62,071 nucleotides of DNA from Alphaproteobacteria bacterium (lineage in GTDB: Bacteria; Pseudomonadota; Alphaproteobacteria; Rickettsiales; UBA3002), in assembly GCA_022841525.1 (NCBI GenBank), contig JALHRI010000006.1, positions 1-62,071 on the forward strand. The letters run 5' to 3'. Under the pieces are notes generated by a model. The model ran no database searches and was not told where the DNA came from. It worked only from the letters and a program-made list of their open reading frames with translations. The translations under genes and the position numbers were made by a program. Shown one piece after another: positions 35,850 to 44,470 of this stretch (its first letter is position 1; the number at the start of each line of letters is the position of its first letter).

Positions 35850-36440
35850 ATGTGACTGGCATTGCGTATTTAATATTTCCTTCAGCGCTTTTGGATAGAG
35901 CTGATGTTCCAGTACATGCACGCGCTGCTGAAGGGTTTCGGCGGTATCATCCGGCAGAATATCGAGCGCCGACTGTGCGATGATGTCTCCTTCATCGACG
36001 CCTTCGCTGACCCAATGTACGGTGCAGCCGTGCTGCGTGTCTGCGGCATCCAGCGCCGCCTGATGGGTATGCAGCCCCTTATGTTTAGGTAGTAAGGATG
36101 GGTGGATATTGATCATGCGCCCCTGCCATTTTTTCACGAACTCAGGAGTGAGCACGCGCATGAATCCGGCAAGGCAGACGAACTGAATATGGTGCGCGGT
36201 AAGCGCTGCATGCAGCGCAGCATCAAAGGCCTCGCGCGAAGGAAAATCGGTATGCGCGATGACCTCTGATGCAATACTAGCACCAGCGGCGCGCGTGAGG
36301 CCGTAGGCGTTTGCTTGATTGGAAATCACCAGCGCGATTTCTGCCGGATAGTCCGGATGTTTTGCGGCATCGATCAGGGCTTGTAAATTGCTGCCACTAC
36401 CCGAAATCAGCACGGCAGTGCGGATACGAGCGCTAGGCAT
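35844..36440 (-). CDS. purN: phosphoribosylglycinamide formyltransferase
   Basis: 198 aa; third step of purine synthesis using formyl-THF. VLISGSGSNLQALIDA is the phosphate loop, and LAGFMRVLTPEF, INIHPSLLPKHKGLHTH and VDEGDIIAQ give the catalytic Asn, His and Asp. It lies downstream of purM on the same strand, separated by 176 bases that hold two G/C hairpins. Confidence 0.96.
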   Translation of the reverse strand: MPSARIRTAVLISGSGSNLQALIDAAKHPDYPAEIALVISNQANAYGLTRAAGASIASEVIAHTDFPSREAFDAALHAALTAHHIQFVCLAGFMRVLTPEFVKKWQGRMINIHPSLLPKHKGLHTHQAALDAADTQHGCTVHWVSEGVDEGDIIAQSALDILPDDTAETLQQRVHVLEHQLYPKALKEILNTQCQSHL

Positions 36441-36481
36441 GGCGTGAGCTCAGTGCATGCTGCGCTAGCAGCGCGAGTGCT

Positions 36482-36586
36482 CCCTCCCCCTTTACGGGGG
36501 AGGGCTGGGGTGGGGGTGTCAGCGAGGGTACGTCTCGGGTTTCATCTTTCCCCCCCCACCTAACCTCCCCCCGCAAGGGGGGGAGG
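36482..36586. repeat. pair of G/C-run hairpins between purM and purN
   Basis: CCCTCCCCC/GGGGGAGGG (36482-36504) and CCTCCCCCC/GGGGGGAGG (36564-36586). They look like a dispersed repeat family and may form RNA structures that separate the two genes. Confidence 0.65.
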
Positions 36587-36616
36587 AACTGCCGGTGGTT
36601 ACCTTTGCGCATAACC

Positions 36617-37666
36617 TCAAACATAGCGTACGGCGTTGCCGCTGCCACGCTCGACGACGCTGCCGATGATGCGCGCGCTTAAGCCCGCTTCTTCCAGCTG
36701 ACGCAGCACGTAAGCACCTTGCGCCGCTTGCGTAATCGCCACCATGCCGATACCGCAATTAAACGTGCGGCGCATGTCGGCATCATCCATCTGGGCGGCG
36801 GTTTTCAGCCACTCAAACAGCGGCGGTAATGTCAGAGCGTCTGCTTTGAGATCAGCGCTGACAGCATCCGGCAGCACGCGCGGAATATTCTCGGTAAGTC
36901 CGCCGCCGGTGATGTGGCTGAGCGCTTTGATAAACCCGCCGCGCAAGAGCGGCAACAGGGCGGCCACGTAAATCAGCGTCGGGGCAAGCAGCGCCTCGCC
37001 GAGGGTGGCGTGATCTGTAGAAAAAGGTGCGGGCGCATCGAGCTTGAATCCGCCATCAGCGATGATTTTTCGCACCAGCGAATAGCCGTTGGAATGCAGA
37101 CCCGAGGAGGCAATGCCAATGATCTGATCGCCCACGCGCAGATCGGATCGCGGCAATACATGGCCACGTTTGACCGCGCCGACGGCAAAGCCCGCCAGAT
37201 CATAACTGCTGTCTTCATACATGCCGGGCATTTCAGCGGTTTCTCCGCCCACCAGCGCGCAGCCGGCTTGTTTGCAGCCTTCGGCAATGCCTGCAATCAC
37301 GCGCGATGCGGTATCTACATCGAGCTTGCCGGTGGCAAAATAATCCAGAAAAAAAAGCGGCTCTGCGCCCTGGACGAGTATGTCATTCACGCACATCGCG
37401 ACCAGATCTATCCCGATCGTATCGTGCGCGTTCAGCTGGTGCGCGAGCTTTAATTTGGTGCCCACCCCGTCGGTACTGGTGACCAAAATACTATCTGCGT
37501 GGCCGGCTTCTTTGAGATCAAACAGCGCGCCAAACCCGCCCAGTCCGCCAAGTACACCGGGGCGGTGGCTGGCTTTGGCAAACGGCGAAATGCGGTGCAC
37601 CAGACCTGCTCCGGCATCAATATCGACACCGGCTTCTTTATATCGCTGATTGTGCGGGCTGCTCAT
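36617..37666 (-). CDS. purM: phosphoribosylformylglycinamidine cyclo-ligase
   Basis: 349 aa; makes AIR in purine synthesis. YKEAGVDIDAGAGLVHRI at the start, GGFGALFDL, STDGVGTKLKLA, GLVGGETAEMPGMY in variant form (CALVGGETAEMPGMY), and HITGGGLTENIPRVLP identify the enzyme. It diverges from the DUF2066 gene with only 19 bases between start codons. Confidence 0.96.
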   Translation of the reverse strand: MSSPHNQRYKEAGVDIDAGAGLVHRISPFAKASHRPGVLGGLGGFGALFDLKEAGHADSILVTSTDGVGTKLKLAHQLNAHDTIGIDLVAMCVNDILVQGAEPLFFLDYFATGKLDVDTASRVIAGIAEGCKQAGCALVGGETAEMPGMYEDSSYDLAGFAVGAVKRGHVLPRSDLRVGDQIIGIASSGLHSNGYSLVRKIIADGGFKLDAPAPFSTDHATLGEALLAPTLIYVAALLPLLRGGFIKALSHITGGGLTENIPRVLPDAVSADLKADALTLPPLFEWLKTAAQMDDADMRRTFNCGIGMVAITQAAQGAYVLRQLEEAGLSARIIGSVVERGSGNAVRYV

Positions 37667-37685
37667 TTGCGCTATCAGTAAAAGA

Positions 37686-38768
37686 ATGCGGATACAAAGT
37701 CTAGTCTTACACGCAGTGATGATGCTTGGCCTGTGCTTAAGCGCAAGTGCCGCCTATGCGGGCGTGCAGGACATCACCGTCACCGGCGTGGGCGTGCACA
37801 AAGATATCGAGCAGGCGCAAGTGCTGGCGCTGGAATACGCCAAGCGCCGCGCGCTGTACGAACTGGCAAAAAAATGGCCGGTGGATGATTTGGAAACCAA
37901 GCTCAAACGGCTGGATCCCACCATTTTCGAGCAGTCGCTGCGTGGCGCGCGCACGGTTGATTTTAAGCGCAATGGCGACGTTTTGTACACCAAAACCATC
38001 GTCAGCGTGTTTGATGCACCGCTGCGTCGGGCGCTGAAATTGCCTTCCGGCCTGCCGGATGCCACACCGCGTGGCGCCGGCGTGATCGTGCTGCCGGTGT
38101 ACAAAGAAGGCGAACAGATGTTACTCTGGGATAAGGCCAATCCGCTACGTGCACCGCTGCGCAGGCAGGCGCTTACGGCAAGCAACCAGTCGGTTATTGT
38201 GCCGCTGGGCGACATGAAAGACATGAGCGAAATTGGCTCTGATAATATTTTGCAGGCGCGCTATCCGCAGTTCAAAAATCTGCTGCAGCGCTATAACGCC
38301 AAGGAAATTGTGGTGGCGTTATTTTCCCCCCCGGCATCGAAAAAAGACGCGACGCAAGTGCTCGTCAACCGCATCTATGACGGCGGGATGAAGCCGGAAA
38401 TCTTCACCATCAAAGCGCCCAAAAATGGCGATATGATGGCACGCTACCGCGATCTTTCTGCCGTGGTAGTGCGCTACGCGGCAGAGCGCGCAGCATCCAC
38501 CGCGGGCGAAATGCAGGCGGCGCTTGAGAAAGCAAGCTCGCAGAAACTTTTGCTGCGCTTTACGACCATGGCCGAATATGGCCGGTTGAGCGCGCTGGTG
38601 CGCGCTGCCCCCGGTGCGCGCGAGCTACGGGTGGATAGCATTGCCTTGCAGGAAGTTGCAGCCGTGCTATACCACGAAACAACGCCTGAAAAACTGCGGG
38701 CGTATTTCAAGAAAAAAGCGGTTAAACTGAAGGAAGAGGCGGGGCGCTGGATCGTCTCGTTACGCTGA
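37686..38768 (+). CDS. DUF2066 exported protein
   Basis: 360 aa with a signal peptide ending AYA|G (MRIQSLVLHAVMMLGLCLSA). QDITVTGVGVHKDIEQAQV and ALEYAKRRALYELAKKW fit DUF2066, a periplasmic family usually encoded beside PerM and HdaA in alphaproteobacteria, as here. Its stop overlaps the next start (TGATG). The function is not known. Confidence 0.85.
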   Translation: MRIQSLVLHAVMMLGLCLSASAAYAGVQDITVTGVGVHKDIEQAQVLALEYAKRRALYELAKKWPVDDLETKLKRLDPTIFEQSLRGARTVDFKRNGDVLYTKTIVSVFDAPLRRALKLPSGLPDATPRGAGVIVLPVYKEGEQMLLWDKANPLRAPLRRQALTASNQSVIVPLGDMKDMSEIGSDNILQARYPQFKNLLQRYNAKEIVVALFSPPASKKDATQVLVNRIYDGGMKPEIFTIKAPKNGDMMARYRDLSAVVVRYAAERAASTAGEMQAALEKASSQKLLLRFTTMAEYGRLSALVRAAPGARELRVDSIALQEVAAVLYHETTPEKLRAYFKKKAVKLKEEAGRWIVSLR

Positions 38769-39871
38769 TGCAGCCTGAGCATATCTCCAATCCGTGGACG
38801 CTGATTCGCGTGCTAACCCCGCTGGCAGCACTGGTGGCGTTTTGCCTGCTGATCGATGCGCTGCGTCCCATGCTGGCACCGTTTGTCGTCGGCGCGCTGG
38901 TGGCGTATTTGTTTGACCCGCTGGCAGACAGGCTCGAGCGCGCAGGGCTTTCGCGCACACTGGCGACGCTATTAATTACCGCAGGTGTCTTTGGCATGCT
39001 GATCGTGCTGCTGATCTGGCTGGGACCGATTCTGGTGAATCAGGCCGGGGAACTGGCGAAGCTGCTACCCTCGATGATTGATGCCGCTAAAGGCTGGCTC
39101 AGGTTACATGCCGATGAGTGGCTGGCCAGTCTGCAGTCGCAGCTTGGCACTTCGGCGACGCCGCAAGCAAGTGTGGAAGTTATCAGCGAAAGTATTTCTG
39201 AGCGCGCGTACGCCGCCGGCACGAATTTGGTGAGCACCCTTGCTGCATCCGGTATGGCGGTGATTAATCTTTTAGCGCTGCTCATCATCACGCCTGTCGT
39301 ATGTTTTTATCTGATTCGTGATTATGATAAAATCGTGGTGCATCTCGACGCGCTGCTGCCACGCAAATACCGCGAAACGATCCATGCGCAAATGCGCGCG
39401 ATTGATCAGACCTTATCGGCCTATCTGCGTGGTCAGCTGGAAGTGATGGTGATTTTAGCGCTCTATTATGCGGTGTCACTCGCCGTGCTTGGGGTGCCCT
39501 ATGCGCTGATTCTAGCGCTGGTCAGCGGGGTGATGATTCTGATTCCCTACGTCGGTACCATGGTGAGTATGGGGCTGGCGGTTGGCGTGGCCTACTCGCA
39601 CAGCGCGGCTCACGAGTATTTGGTGCTGTGGACGCTGGGGATTTATTTGATCGGTCAGTTTTTAGAAGGCCAGATTCTGGTGCCCACACTCATTGGCGAG
39701 CATGTGGGTCTGCATCCGCTGTGGGTGCTGTTCGGCTTGCTGGCGGGCGGCGTGCTGTTTGGTTTTGTCGGCGTGCTGCTGGCGGTTCCCATCACTGCGG
39801 TGATTGGCGTGCTGACGAAATTTGCCCTCGCACGCTACCGGATGAGTACGCTGTATCTGGATCAGGCGTGA
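38768..39871 (+). CDS. AI-2E/PerM family transporter
   Basis: 367 aa with eight membrane helices. The family start (LAPFVVGALVAYLFDPLADRLE), the central soluble segment, and the helices with PLWVLFGLLAGGVLFGFVG, then LLAVPITAVIGVL are typical of the PerM/UPF0118 permeases. Gene order with DUF2066 and HdaA supports it. It is coupled on both sides by TGATG overlaps. Confidence 0.92.
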   Translation: MQPEHISNPWTLIRVLTPLAALVAFCLLIDALRPMLAPFVVGALVAYLFDPLADRLERAGLSRTLATLLITAGVFGMLIVLLIWLGPILVNQAGELAKLLPSMIDAAKGWLRLHADEWLASLQSQLGTSATPQASVEVISESISERAYAAGTNLVSTLAASGMAVINLLALLIITPVVCFYLIRDYDKIVVHLDALLPRKYRETIHAQMRAIDQTLSAYLRGQLEVMVILALYYAVSLAVLGVPYALILALVSGVMILIPYVGTMVSMGLAVGVAYSHSAAHEYLVLWTLGIYLIGQFLEGQILVPTLIGEHVGLHPLWVLFGLLAGGVLFGFVGVLLAVPITAVIGVLTKFALARYRMSTLYLDQA

Positions 39872-40545
39872 TGGCGCTTCACGCACAATACGCGCTGGAT
39901 ATTGCGCCAGTGCCCAGCCTGCACGCGGAGGATTACGTCATCTCTGCCGCAAACCACGCGCTGTGTAGCGTGCTGCTGCAATTACCCAGCGAGCTTTCAC
40001 CGATCGTGGTGCTAAGTGGTGCCAAGGCTAGCGGCAAAACCCATCTGCTGCGCTGGCTTGCATCGAAGCGTGATGTCGTATGGCTTCAGCCCGCCGAGCT
40101 TGGCTACGCGCCTTCTGAACAATGGATGAAACCCGGCCTACTCTACGTGCTCGATGATGCGCAGTTAGCATCCGAAGCAGCACTCGCGCAGGCGATTAAC
40201 GTGGCGCGCGCGGGGGGCAGCATGTTGCTGCTCAGCGTCGCTGAGGATGCTTCATGGCAAACGCAGGATCTGCGCTCGCGGATGATGGCCGCGCACCGGC
40301 TCTTTATGCCCGAGGCGGATGATGCGCTGCGTAGCGCGGTGCTGATCAAGCGCCTGTCTGATTTGCAGTGGCGCTGCGAGCCGGAAGTGATCAGTTTTAT
40401 CTTAAGCAGACTGCCGCGTGATATGGGAAGTCTGCAACAGTTTATCGCGCGTGCGCATCTGGAAGGGCTGGTGCAAAAGCGCGCGCTCACCGTTCCGTTT
40501 GCCGCGCGTATTCTTGCTGAGTTAGAATCAAGCCATGTTTCGTGA
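39871..40545 (+). CDS. hdaA: DnaA-related replication regulator HdaA
   Basis: 224 aa. An AAA+ module like DnaA domain III without the DNA-binding domain: VVLSGAKASGKTHLLRWL (Walker A), YVLDDAQLA (Walker B-like), and PRDMGSLQQFIARAH near the end. In Caulobacter HdaA, with the clamp, stimulates DnaA ATP hydrolysis after initiation. The start lies in a TGATG overlap with PerM. The longer upstream frame covers PerM and is not coding. Confidence 0.92.
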   Translation: MALHAQYALDIAPVPSLHAEDYVISAANHALCSVLLQLPSELSPIVVLSGAKASGKTHLLRWLASKRDVVWLQPAELGYAPSEQWMKPGLLYVLDDAQLASEAALAQAINVARAGGSMLLLSVAEDASWQTQDLRSRMMAAHRLFMPEADDALRSAVLIKRLSDLQWRCEPEVISFILSRLPRDMGSLQQFIARAHLEGLVQKRALTVPFAARILAELESSHVS

Positions 40546-41626
40546 CGATCAGAAAGAGAGTAAGAACCGCGGCATCGATTTGCGTCTGCGCATGGCAAAA
40601 TTATCGGTGCTGCTTGCCGACGGCGACATTCGTGCCGCAGATATCGTCAAGCGTACCTTATTTAATTTTGGCTTTCGCCGCATTGATATTGCCCGCGACG
40701 GCGATGAAGCGCTGCATATGCTGCGCGCGCGCAATTACCATCTGCTCATTACCGAGGGGAGGCTGCGCTCGCTGCATGGTCGCGGCTTAGTCAAGAAGAT
40801 ACGCGCCAGTAAAAGCGATAAAGTACTCAAACGCGACATACCGGTGATTATGCTCACCGCCGATGCCGAATTGGAAGATGTGCGCGCCGCGCGCGATGCT
40901 GGCGTCAACGAATTCCTGCGCAAGCCGTTTAGTGCTAAAACCCTTGCCGACCGCATTATCTACGTGATTGATGGGCCGCGTATTTTTGTTGATTCCACCA
41001 CCTTTGCTGGCCCGTGTCGCAGGCGCAAGCAGCCTCTGCCGCCCGATACTGGCGAGCGGCGCAAACCCCCGCCCATCGTGCAGCGCAGGCTGGTGACCGA
41101 GACCATGCTGCCCATCTTCACCGATGAAGATTTGAAACCACCGATGCCCAAGCCGTCGATTTTGGTGGAAGCCAATACCGAGATGAAAAAAGAGATCGGC
41201 CACGATGTAACGGCTGCGCAAATTATCACGCCCGAAGTCGTGGCCGAAGCGCAGGCGGAAATCAACGCGCTCGAGGGCGATTTTGTCAGCTGGGCGCGCG
41301 ACGATATTACCCGACTGGAAGATGCGTATGCGGCGCTGGCTAAAGATCACGCGGATGCCAAGGCGCACTATACCATGCTCTCGACTGCGTACGCGATTAA
41401 ATCGCAGGCGGGGATTTTTGGTTACGAACTTGGCACCGAAGTCGCGGGCATGCTGGTCAGCTTCTTAACGCAGCATAGCGTGATTGATGATAAAAACCTG
41501 CTGGTGATTCGTAAGCATATCGACACCATCAATGCTATTTTCACCCAGAAAATTAAAGAAACCGGACAGGACATTGCGAAAGAATTCGTCCTCTCGCTGA
41601 TGCAGCTGATCGATAAGCTGGGCTAG
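40535..41626 (+). CDS. response-regulator-like protein with Glu in place of the phospho-acceptor
   Basis: 363 aa. The receiver domain (residues 23-145) has LLADGDI at strand 1, the helix and strand to YHLLITEGRLRS, IPVIMLTAD and FLRKPFS with the conserved Lys. The expected phospho-acceptor Asp is Glu (E74) and one of the acidic pair at strand 1 is Gly. That makes it a pseudo-receiver, perhaps fixed in an on-like state. The C-terminal 170 residues are helical with no clear output domain. It overlaps hdaA by 11 bases and so belongs to that operon. Confidence 0.8.
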   Translation: MFRDDQKESKNRGIDLRLRMAKLSVLLADGDIRAADIVKRTLFNFGFRRIDIARDGDEALHMLRARNYHLLITEGRLRSLHGRGLVKKIRASKSDKVLKRDIPVIMLTADAELEDVRAARDAGVNEFLRKPFSAKTLADRIIYVIDGPRIFVDSTTFAGPCRRRKQPLPPDTGERRKPPPIVQRRLVTETMLPIFTDEDLKPPMPKPSILVEANTEMKKEIGHDVTAAQIITPEVVAEAQAEINALEGDFVSWARDDITRLEDAYAALAKDHADAKAHYTMLSTAYAIKSQAGIFGYELGTEVAGMLVSFLTQHSVIDDKNLLVIRKHIDTINAIFTQKIKETGQDIAKEFVLSLMQLIDKLG

Positions 41627-41636
41627 ATGTAAAAAT

Positions 41637-42260
41637 TTATGGCTTAGTTTTTGGTAGCGTTTCTTGCGACTGAGCGCCTGCATTAGCGGGCGGCGCAACA
41701 GTAGCAAATGGAGGTGCTGGCGCAATCACAGGTTCGGGCGTCGGTTCTGCCTTCTCACTATCAGGTGCAGCCTCCGGCTTGGTTACATAGTCAGTAGTGG
41801 TTTGAGTCGGCGTTGCCGGAGCGGGCGCGGCTTGAGTCTCTTTATCCACGATCAACTCACCATCTTCATACGCTACCACCTTGATTACGGTGTCGTCTTG
41901 ATCATAGGTAATTTGCGCGTTGACTTTACTGCCATTAAATCCGCCTTCAATCGACGTTCCAACCACTTCCCACAAGCCGAGAGTGACTACGCTTGCTGCA
42001 CCATGTCCTACGGCGCGTGCTGCACGTGTTCCTGAACTGTAGCCGTTGACGAAAGAAAATGTATCAGTACGGTAGCCATCACGATTATATTCAGAGTTTG
42101 AAGGGTTTCCCAGTTCGCCAATAATTTGAACGCGGGCATTACCCAAATCTAACACACTTAAGTCCTTGGCTTCTTCTTGTGAAGCGGCTCTACTGGCAGA
42201 GCATCCGCTAAGCGATACAAGGCACAGCGAGAACAACAATAAGTAGTTAAGTACGCGCAT
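41637..42260 (-). CDS. hypothetical lipoprotein
   Basis: 207 aa. Signal peptide and lipobox (LVSLSGC). The middle has IIGELGNPSNSEYNRDGYRTDTFSFVNG (in parts), a SmpA/OmlA-like strand pattern that may be a small beta-sandwich. A GAASVVTLGLWEVVG segment follows, then a Pro/Ala/Thr-rich tail of about 70 residues. Convergent with the response-regulator gene. Family uncertain. Confidence 0.7.
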   Translation of the reverse strand: MRVLNYLLLFSLCLVSLSGCSASRAASQEEAKDLSVLDLGNARVQIIGELGNPSNSEYNRDGYRTDTFSFVNGYSSGTRAARAVGHGAASVVTLGLWEVVGTSIEGGFNGSKVNAQITYDQDDTVIKVVAYEDGELIVDKETQAAPAPATPTQTTTDYVTKPEAAPDSEKAEPTPEPVIAPAPPFATVAPPANAGAQSQETLPKTKP

Positions 42261-42352
42261 GTATTTTCAGTAAGTAATGTTGAGAGAAACAGAGTAACAT
42301 ATTTTCTTATTGAGGCAAAGAAAAACAGTGCACTCAGAACCCATACCAATCA

Positions 42353-43144
42353 TTAGGCAATTTTGCCCACAAGCGGACTCGAGGGACTAGCCGTATCGCG
42401 CGTTGGCATGCGGCCTGCAAGGTACGCCAGCCTTCCGGAAATCACTGCGTGACGCATGGCGCGTGCCATGGTGACAGGATCGCGTGCGCCAGCAATCGCG
42501 GTGTTCATCAGCACGCCACTACAGCCCATTTCCATCGCCTGCACGGCATCCGATGCGGTGCCAATGCCGGCATCAATCAGCACGGGCACCTGCGCGCGCG
42601 AAATAATGTCAGCAATCGCTGCGGGATTACGGATGCCAAGGCCAGAGCCAATCGGCGATGCCAGCGGCATAATCGCGCTGGCGCCGGCATCCTCCAGTGC
42701 GAGTGCGGTGGCCACCTCATCCATGGTGTACACCATCACCTCGAAGCCTTCTTTCACCAGCATTTGGGTGGCTTTTAAGGTTTCGACAGCATCCGGATAG
42801 AGCATCACCTCATCGCGGATGACTTCCAGTTTCACCAGGTTCCAGCCGCCCAGCTCGCGCGCGAGCATCAGGGTGCGCACTGCTTCCTCGGCGGTTTTGC
42901 AGCCTGCGGTATTGGGCAGATAGGTAAAGCGCTTCGGATCCAGCGTGGACTGTAAACTCGGCCCACGCGCAGCATCAAGATTCACGCGCCTAAGTGCAAC
43001 GGTGATAATTTCCGCACCGCTGGCCTCGGTTGCGGCCAGAGTTTGTGCCATGTCGGCATATTTGCCGCTGCCTACCAGCAGCCGCGAGGTGAAGCGGTGT
43101 GATCCCACCTGCCAACTATCGGATGAATCTGGCGCCTGCATCAA
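42353..43144 (-). CDS. thiG: thiazole synthase
   Basis: 263 aa. TIM-barrel enzyme forming the thiazole of thiamine. [15 protein letters not shown] at the start, [24 protein letters not shown], the Schiff-base Lys in [21 protein letters not shown] and [13 protein letters not shown] are family signatures. The thiS start region overlaps by 4 bases (same operon). Confidence 0.97.
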   Translation of the reverse strand: MMQAPDSSDSWQVGSHRFTSRLLVGSGKYADMAQTLAATEASGAEIITVALRRVNLDAARGPSLQSTLDPKRFTYLPNTAGCKTAEEAVRTLMLARELGGWNLVKLEVIRDEVMLYPDAVETLKATQMLVKEGFEVMVYTMDEVATALALEDAGASAIMPLASPIGSGLGIRNPAAIADIISRAQVPVLIDAGIGTASDAVQAMEMGCSGVLMNTAIAGARDPVTMARAMRHAVISGRLAYLAGRMPTRDTASPSSPLVGKIA

Positions 43145-43344
43145 CCCCCCCCAATAAAGCTGACCAGTTCCACCGCATCGCCCTCGGCCAGTCTGGTACT
43201 GCTGTAATCACTGCGCGCGATAATCCGCTGATTCATCGCGATGGCCACTTCACGCGGATCGAGCGCCAGCGCCTCCACCATTTCTGAAAGGGTGAGCGCG
43301 CGGGGGAAGGTTTTCGACTCGCCATTGATCGTAAGTTGTAACAT
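43141..43344 (-). CDS. thiS: thiamine sulfur carrier protein ThiS
   Basis: 67 aa ubiquitin-like carrier. [20 protein letters not shown] and the C-terminal Gly-Gly (FIGGG) to which sulfur is attached are visible. I use the Met at 43344, which begins the conserved beta-strand LQLTINGE; the open frame extends 13 codons further upstream. It precedes thiG with a 4-base overlap. The other thi genes are not in the window. Confidence 0.92.
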   Translation of the reverse strand: MLQLTINGESKTFPRALTLSEMVEALALDPREVAIAMNQRIIARSDYSSTRLAEGDAVELVSFIGGG

Positions 43345-43395
43345 GGCTGTTTCTATGGCATAAATGCACACTGTCGACAACAAGAAGGACGATGT

Positions 43396-43827
43396 ATGGC
43401 AGATACCATCTGGGTGATTAATGGCCCGAACCTCAATTTACTCGGCGAACGCGAACCGGAAATTTACGGCCATGATGGTCTTGCCGGGCTGAAAGCGCGC
43501 TGCGAAAAGGCAGCGGCGGCGCACGGCGTTTCGCTGCGCTTTGAGCAGAGCAATCATGAAGGTGAAATCATTGACTGGCTGCATGCGGCGCGGATTTCTG
43601 CGCGCGGGATTATTTTGAACGCCGGTGGCTACACCCATACTTCGGTGGCGATTCATGATGCGCTGAAAACCCTGAAAGTGCCGCTTATCGAAGTGCATTT
43701 ATCGAACATTTTTGCGCGCGAGGAATTCCGTCATCACTCCTATATTTCGCCGCTGGCGCGCGGGGTGATTTGCGGGCTTGGTGCGCGCGGCTATGAACTG
43801 GCAATCGCGGCGCTGGTGGATGGCTAG
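43396..43827 (+). CDS. aroQ: type II 3-dehydroquinate dehydratase
   Basis: 143 aa; third step of the shikimate pathway. NGPNLNLLGEREPEIYG (catalytic Arg and Tyr), QSNHEGEIIDWLH, ILNAGGYTHTSVAI, and EVHLSNIFAREEFRHHSY with the catalytic His. ATG after AGAAGGA. The aat gene starts 8 bases before its stop, so the two are co-transcribed. Confidence 0.97.
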   Translation: MADTIWVINGPNLNLLGEREPEIYGHDGLAGLKARCEKAAAAHGVSLRFEQSNHEGEIIDWLHAARISARGIILNAGGYTHTSVAIHDALKTLKVPLIEVHLSNIFAREEFRHHSYISPLARGVICGLGARGYELAIAALVDG

Positions 43828-44470
43828 GCTTGAGGCGGCCAGTCTATCGCCAGATCTGTTGCTGGCGGCGTACCGTCAGGGCTATTTCCCGATGGCCTAC
43901 GCCAAAGACGACGAAGAAATCGCCTGGTTTTCTCCCGATCCGCGCGGGGTGCTGCCGCTGGATGCGTTTAATATCCCGCGCGGGCTGAAACGGTTTTTAC
44001 CCACCCATCCCTTCACCCTGAAAGTAGATTGCGCGTTTGAAGAGGTGATGCGCGCCTGTGCAGAAATTACCGGCGCGCGCAAAGACACCTGGATCAACGA
44101 GGAGATTATTCAGGCCTACGTCCAGCTTCACCATGCGGGCCATGCGCACAGCGTGGAAACCTGGCTGGATGGCACGCTGGTCGGCGGCTTGTATGGTGTG
44201 TCGATCGGGGGTGCATTTTTTGGCGAGAGCATGTTCTCCCGCGTGCCGGAGGCGAGCAAAGTCGCCCTCGTGACACTGGTAGAGCTTTTGCGCGAGGCGG
44301 GCTACAGCCTGCTCGATACACAATACGTCAACGAGCATTTGAAACAGTTTGGTGTCAAAGCCGTGCGTAAAAAAACTTACGCCTCGCAACTGGCCAGGGC
44401 GCTGAGCGTTTTGCCAAGCCCATCAAGCCTTTTTTCAACCATTTCGGTACGCAAGGGGCTGGCATCCTGA
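43820..44470 (+). CDS. aat: leucyl/phenylalanyl-tRNA-protein transferase
   Basis: 216 aa; adds Leu or Phe to N-termini in the N-end rule pathway. YRQGYFPMAYAKDDEEIAWFSPDPRG (in parts), HSVETWLDGTLVGGLYGVSIG, GAFFGESMFSR and LDTQYVNEHLKQFG are diagnostic. The last 30 codons overlap the 3' end of ppx on the other strand by 94 bases. The tail after about residue 190 is not conserved. Confidence 0.95.
   Translation: MARLEAASLSPDLLLAAYRQGYFPMAYAKDDEEIAWFSPDPRGVLPLDAFNIPRGLKRFLPTHPFTLKVDCAFEEVMRACAEITGARKDTWINEEIIQAYVQLHHAGHAHSVETWLDGTLVGGLYGVSIGGAFFGESMFSRVPEASKVALVTLVELLREAGYSLLDTQYVNEHLKQFGVKAVRKKTYASQLARALSVLPSPSSLFSTISVRKGLAS

Noticed and set aside
39628-39870. 81-codon upstream extension of hdaA
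   Set aside because: It overlaps the 3' end of the PerM gene in another frame. The HdaA family begins at the ATG in the TGATG overlap.
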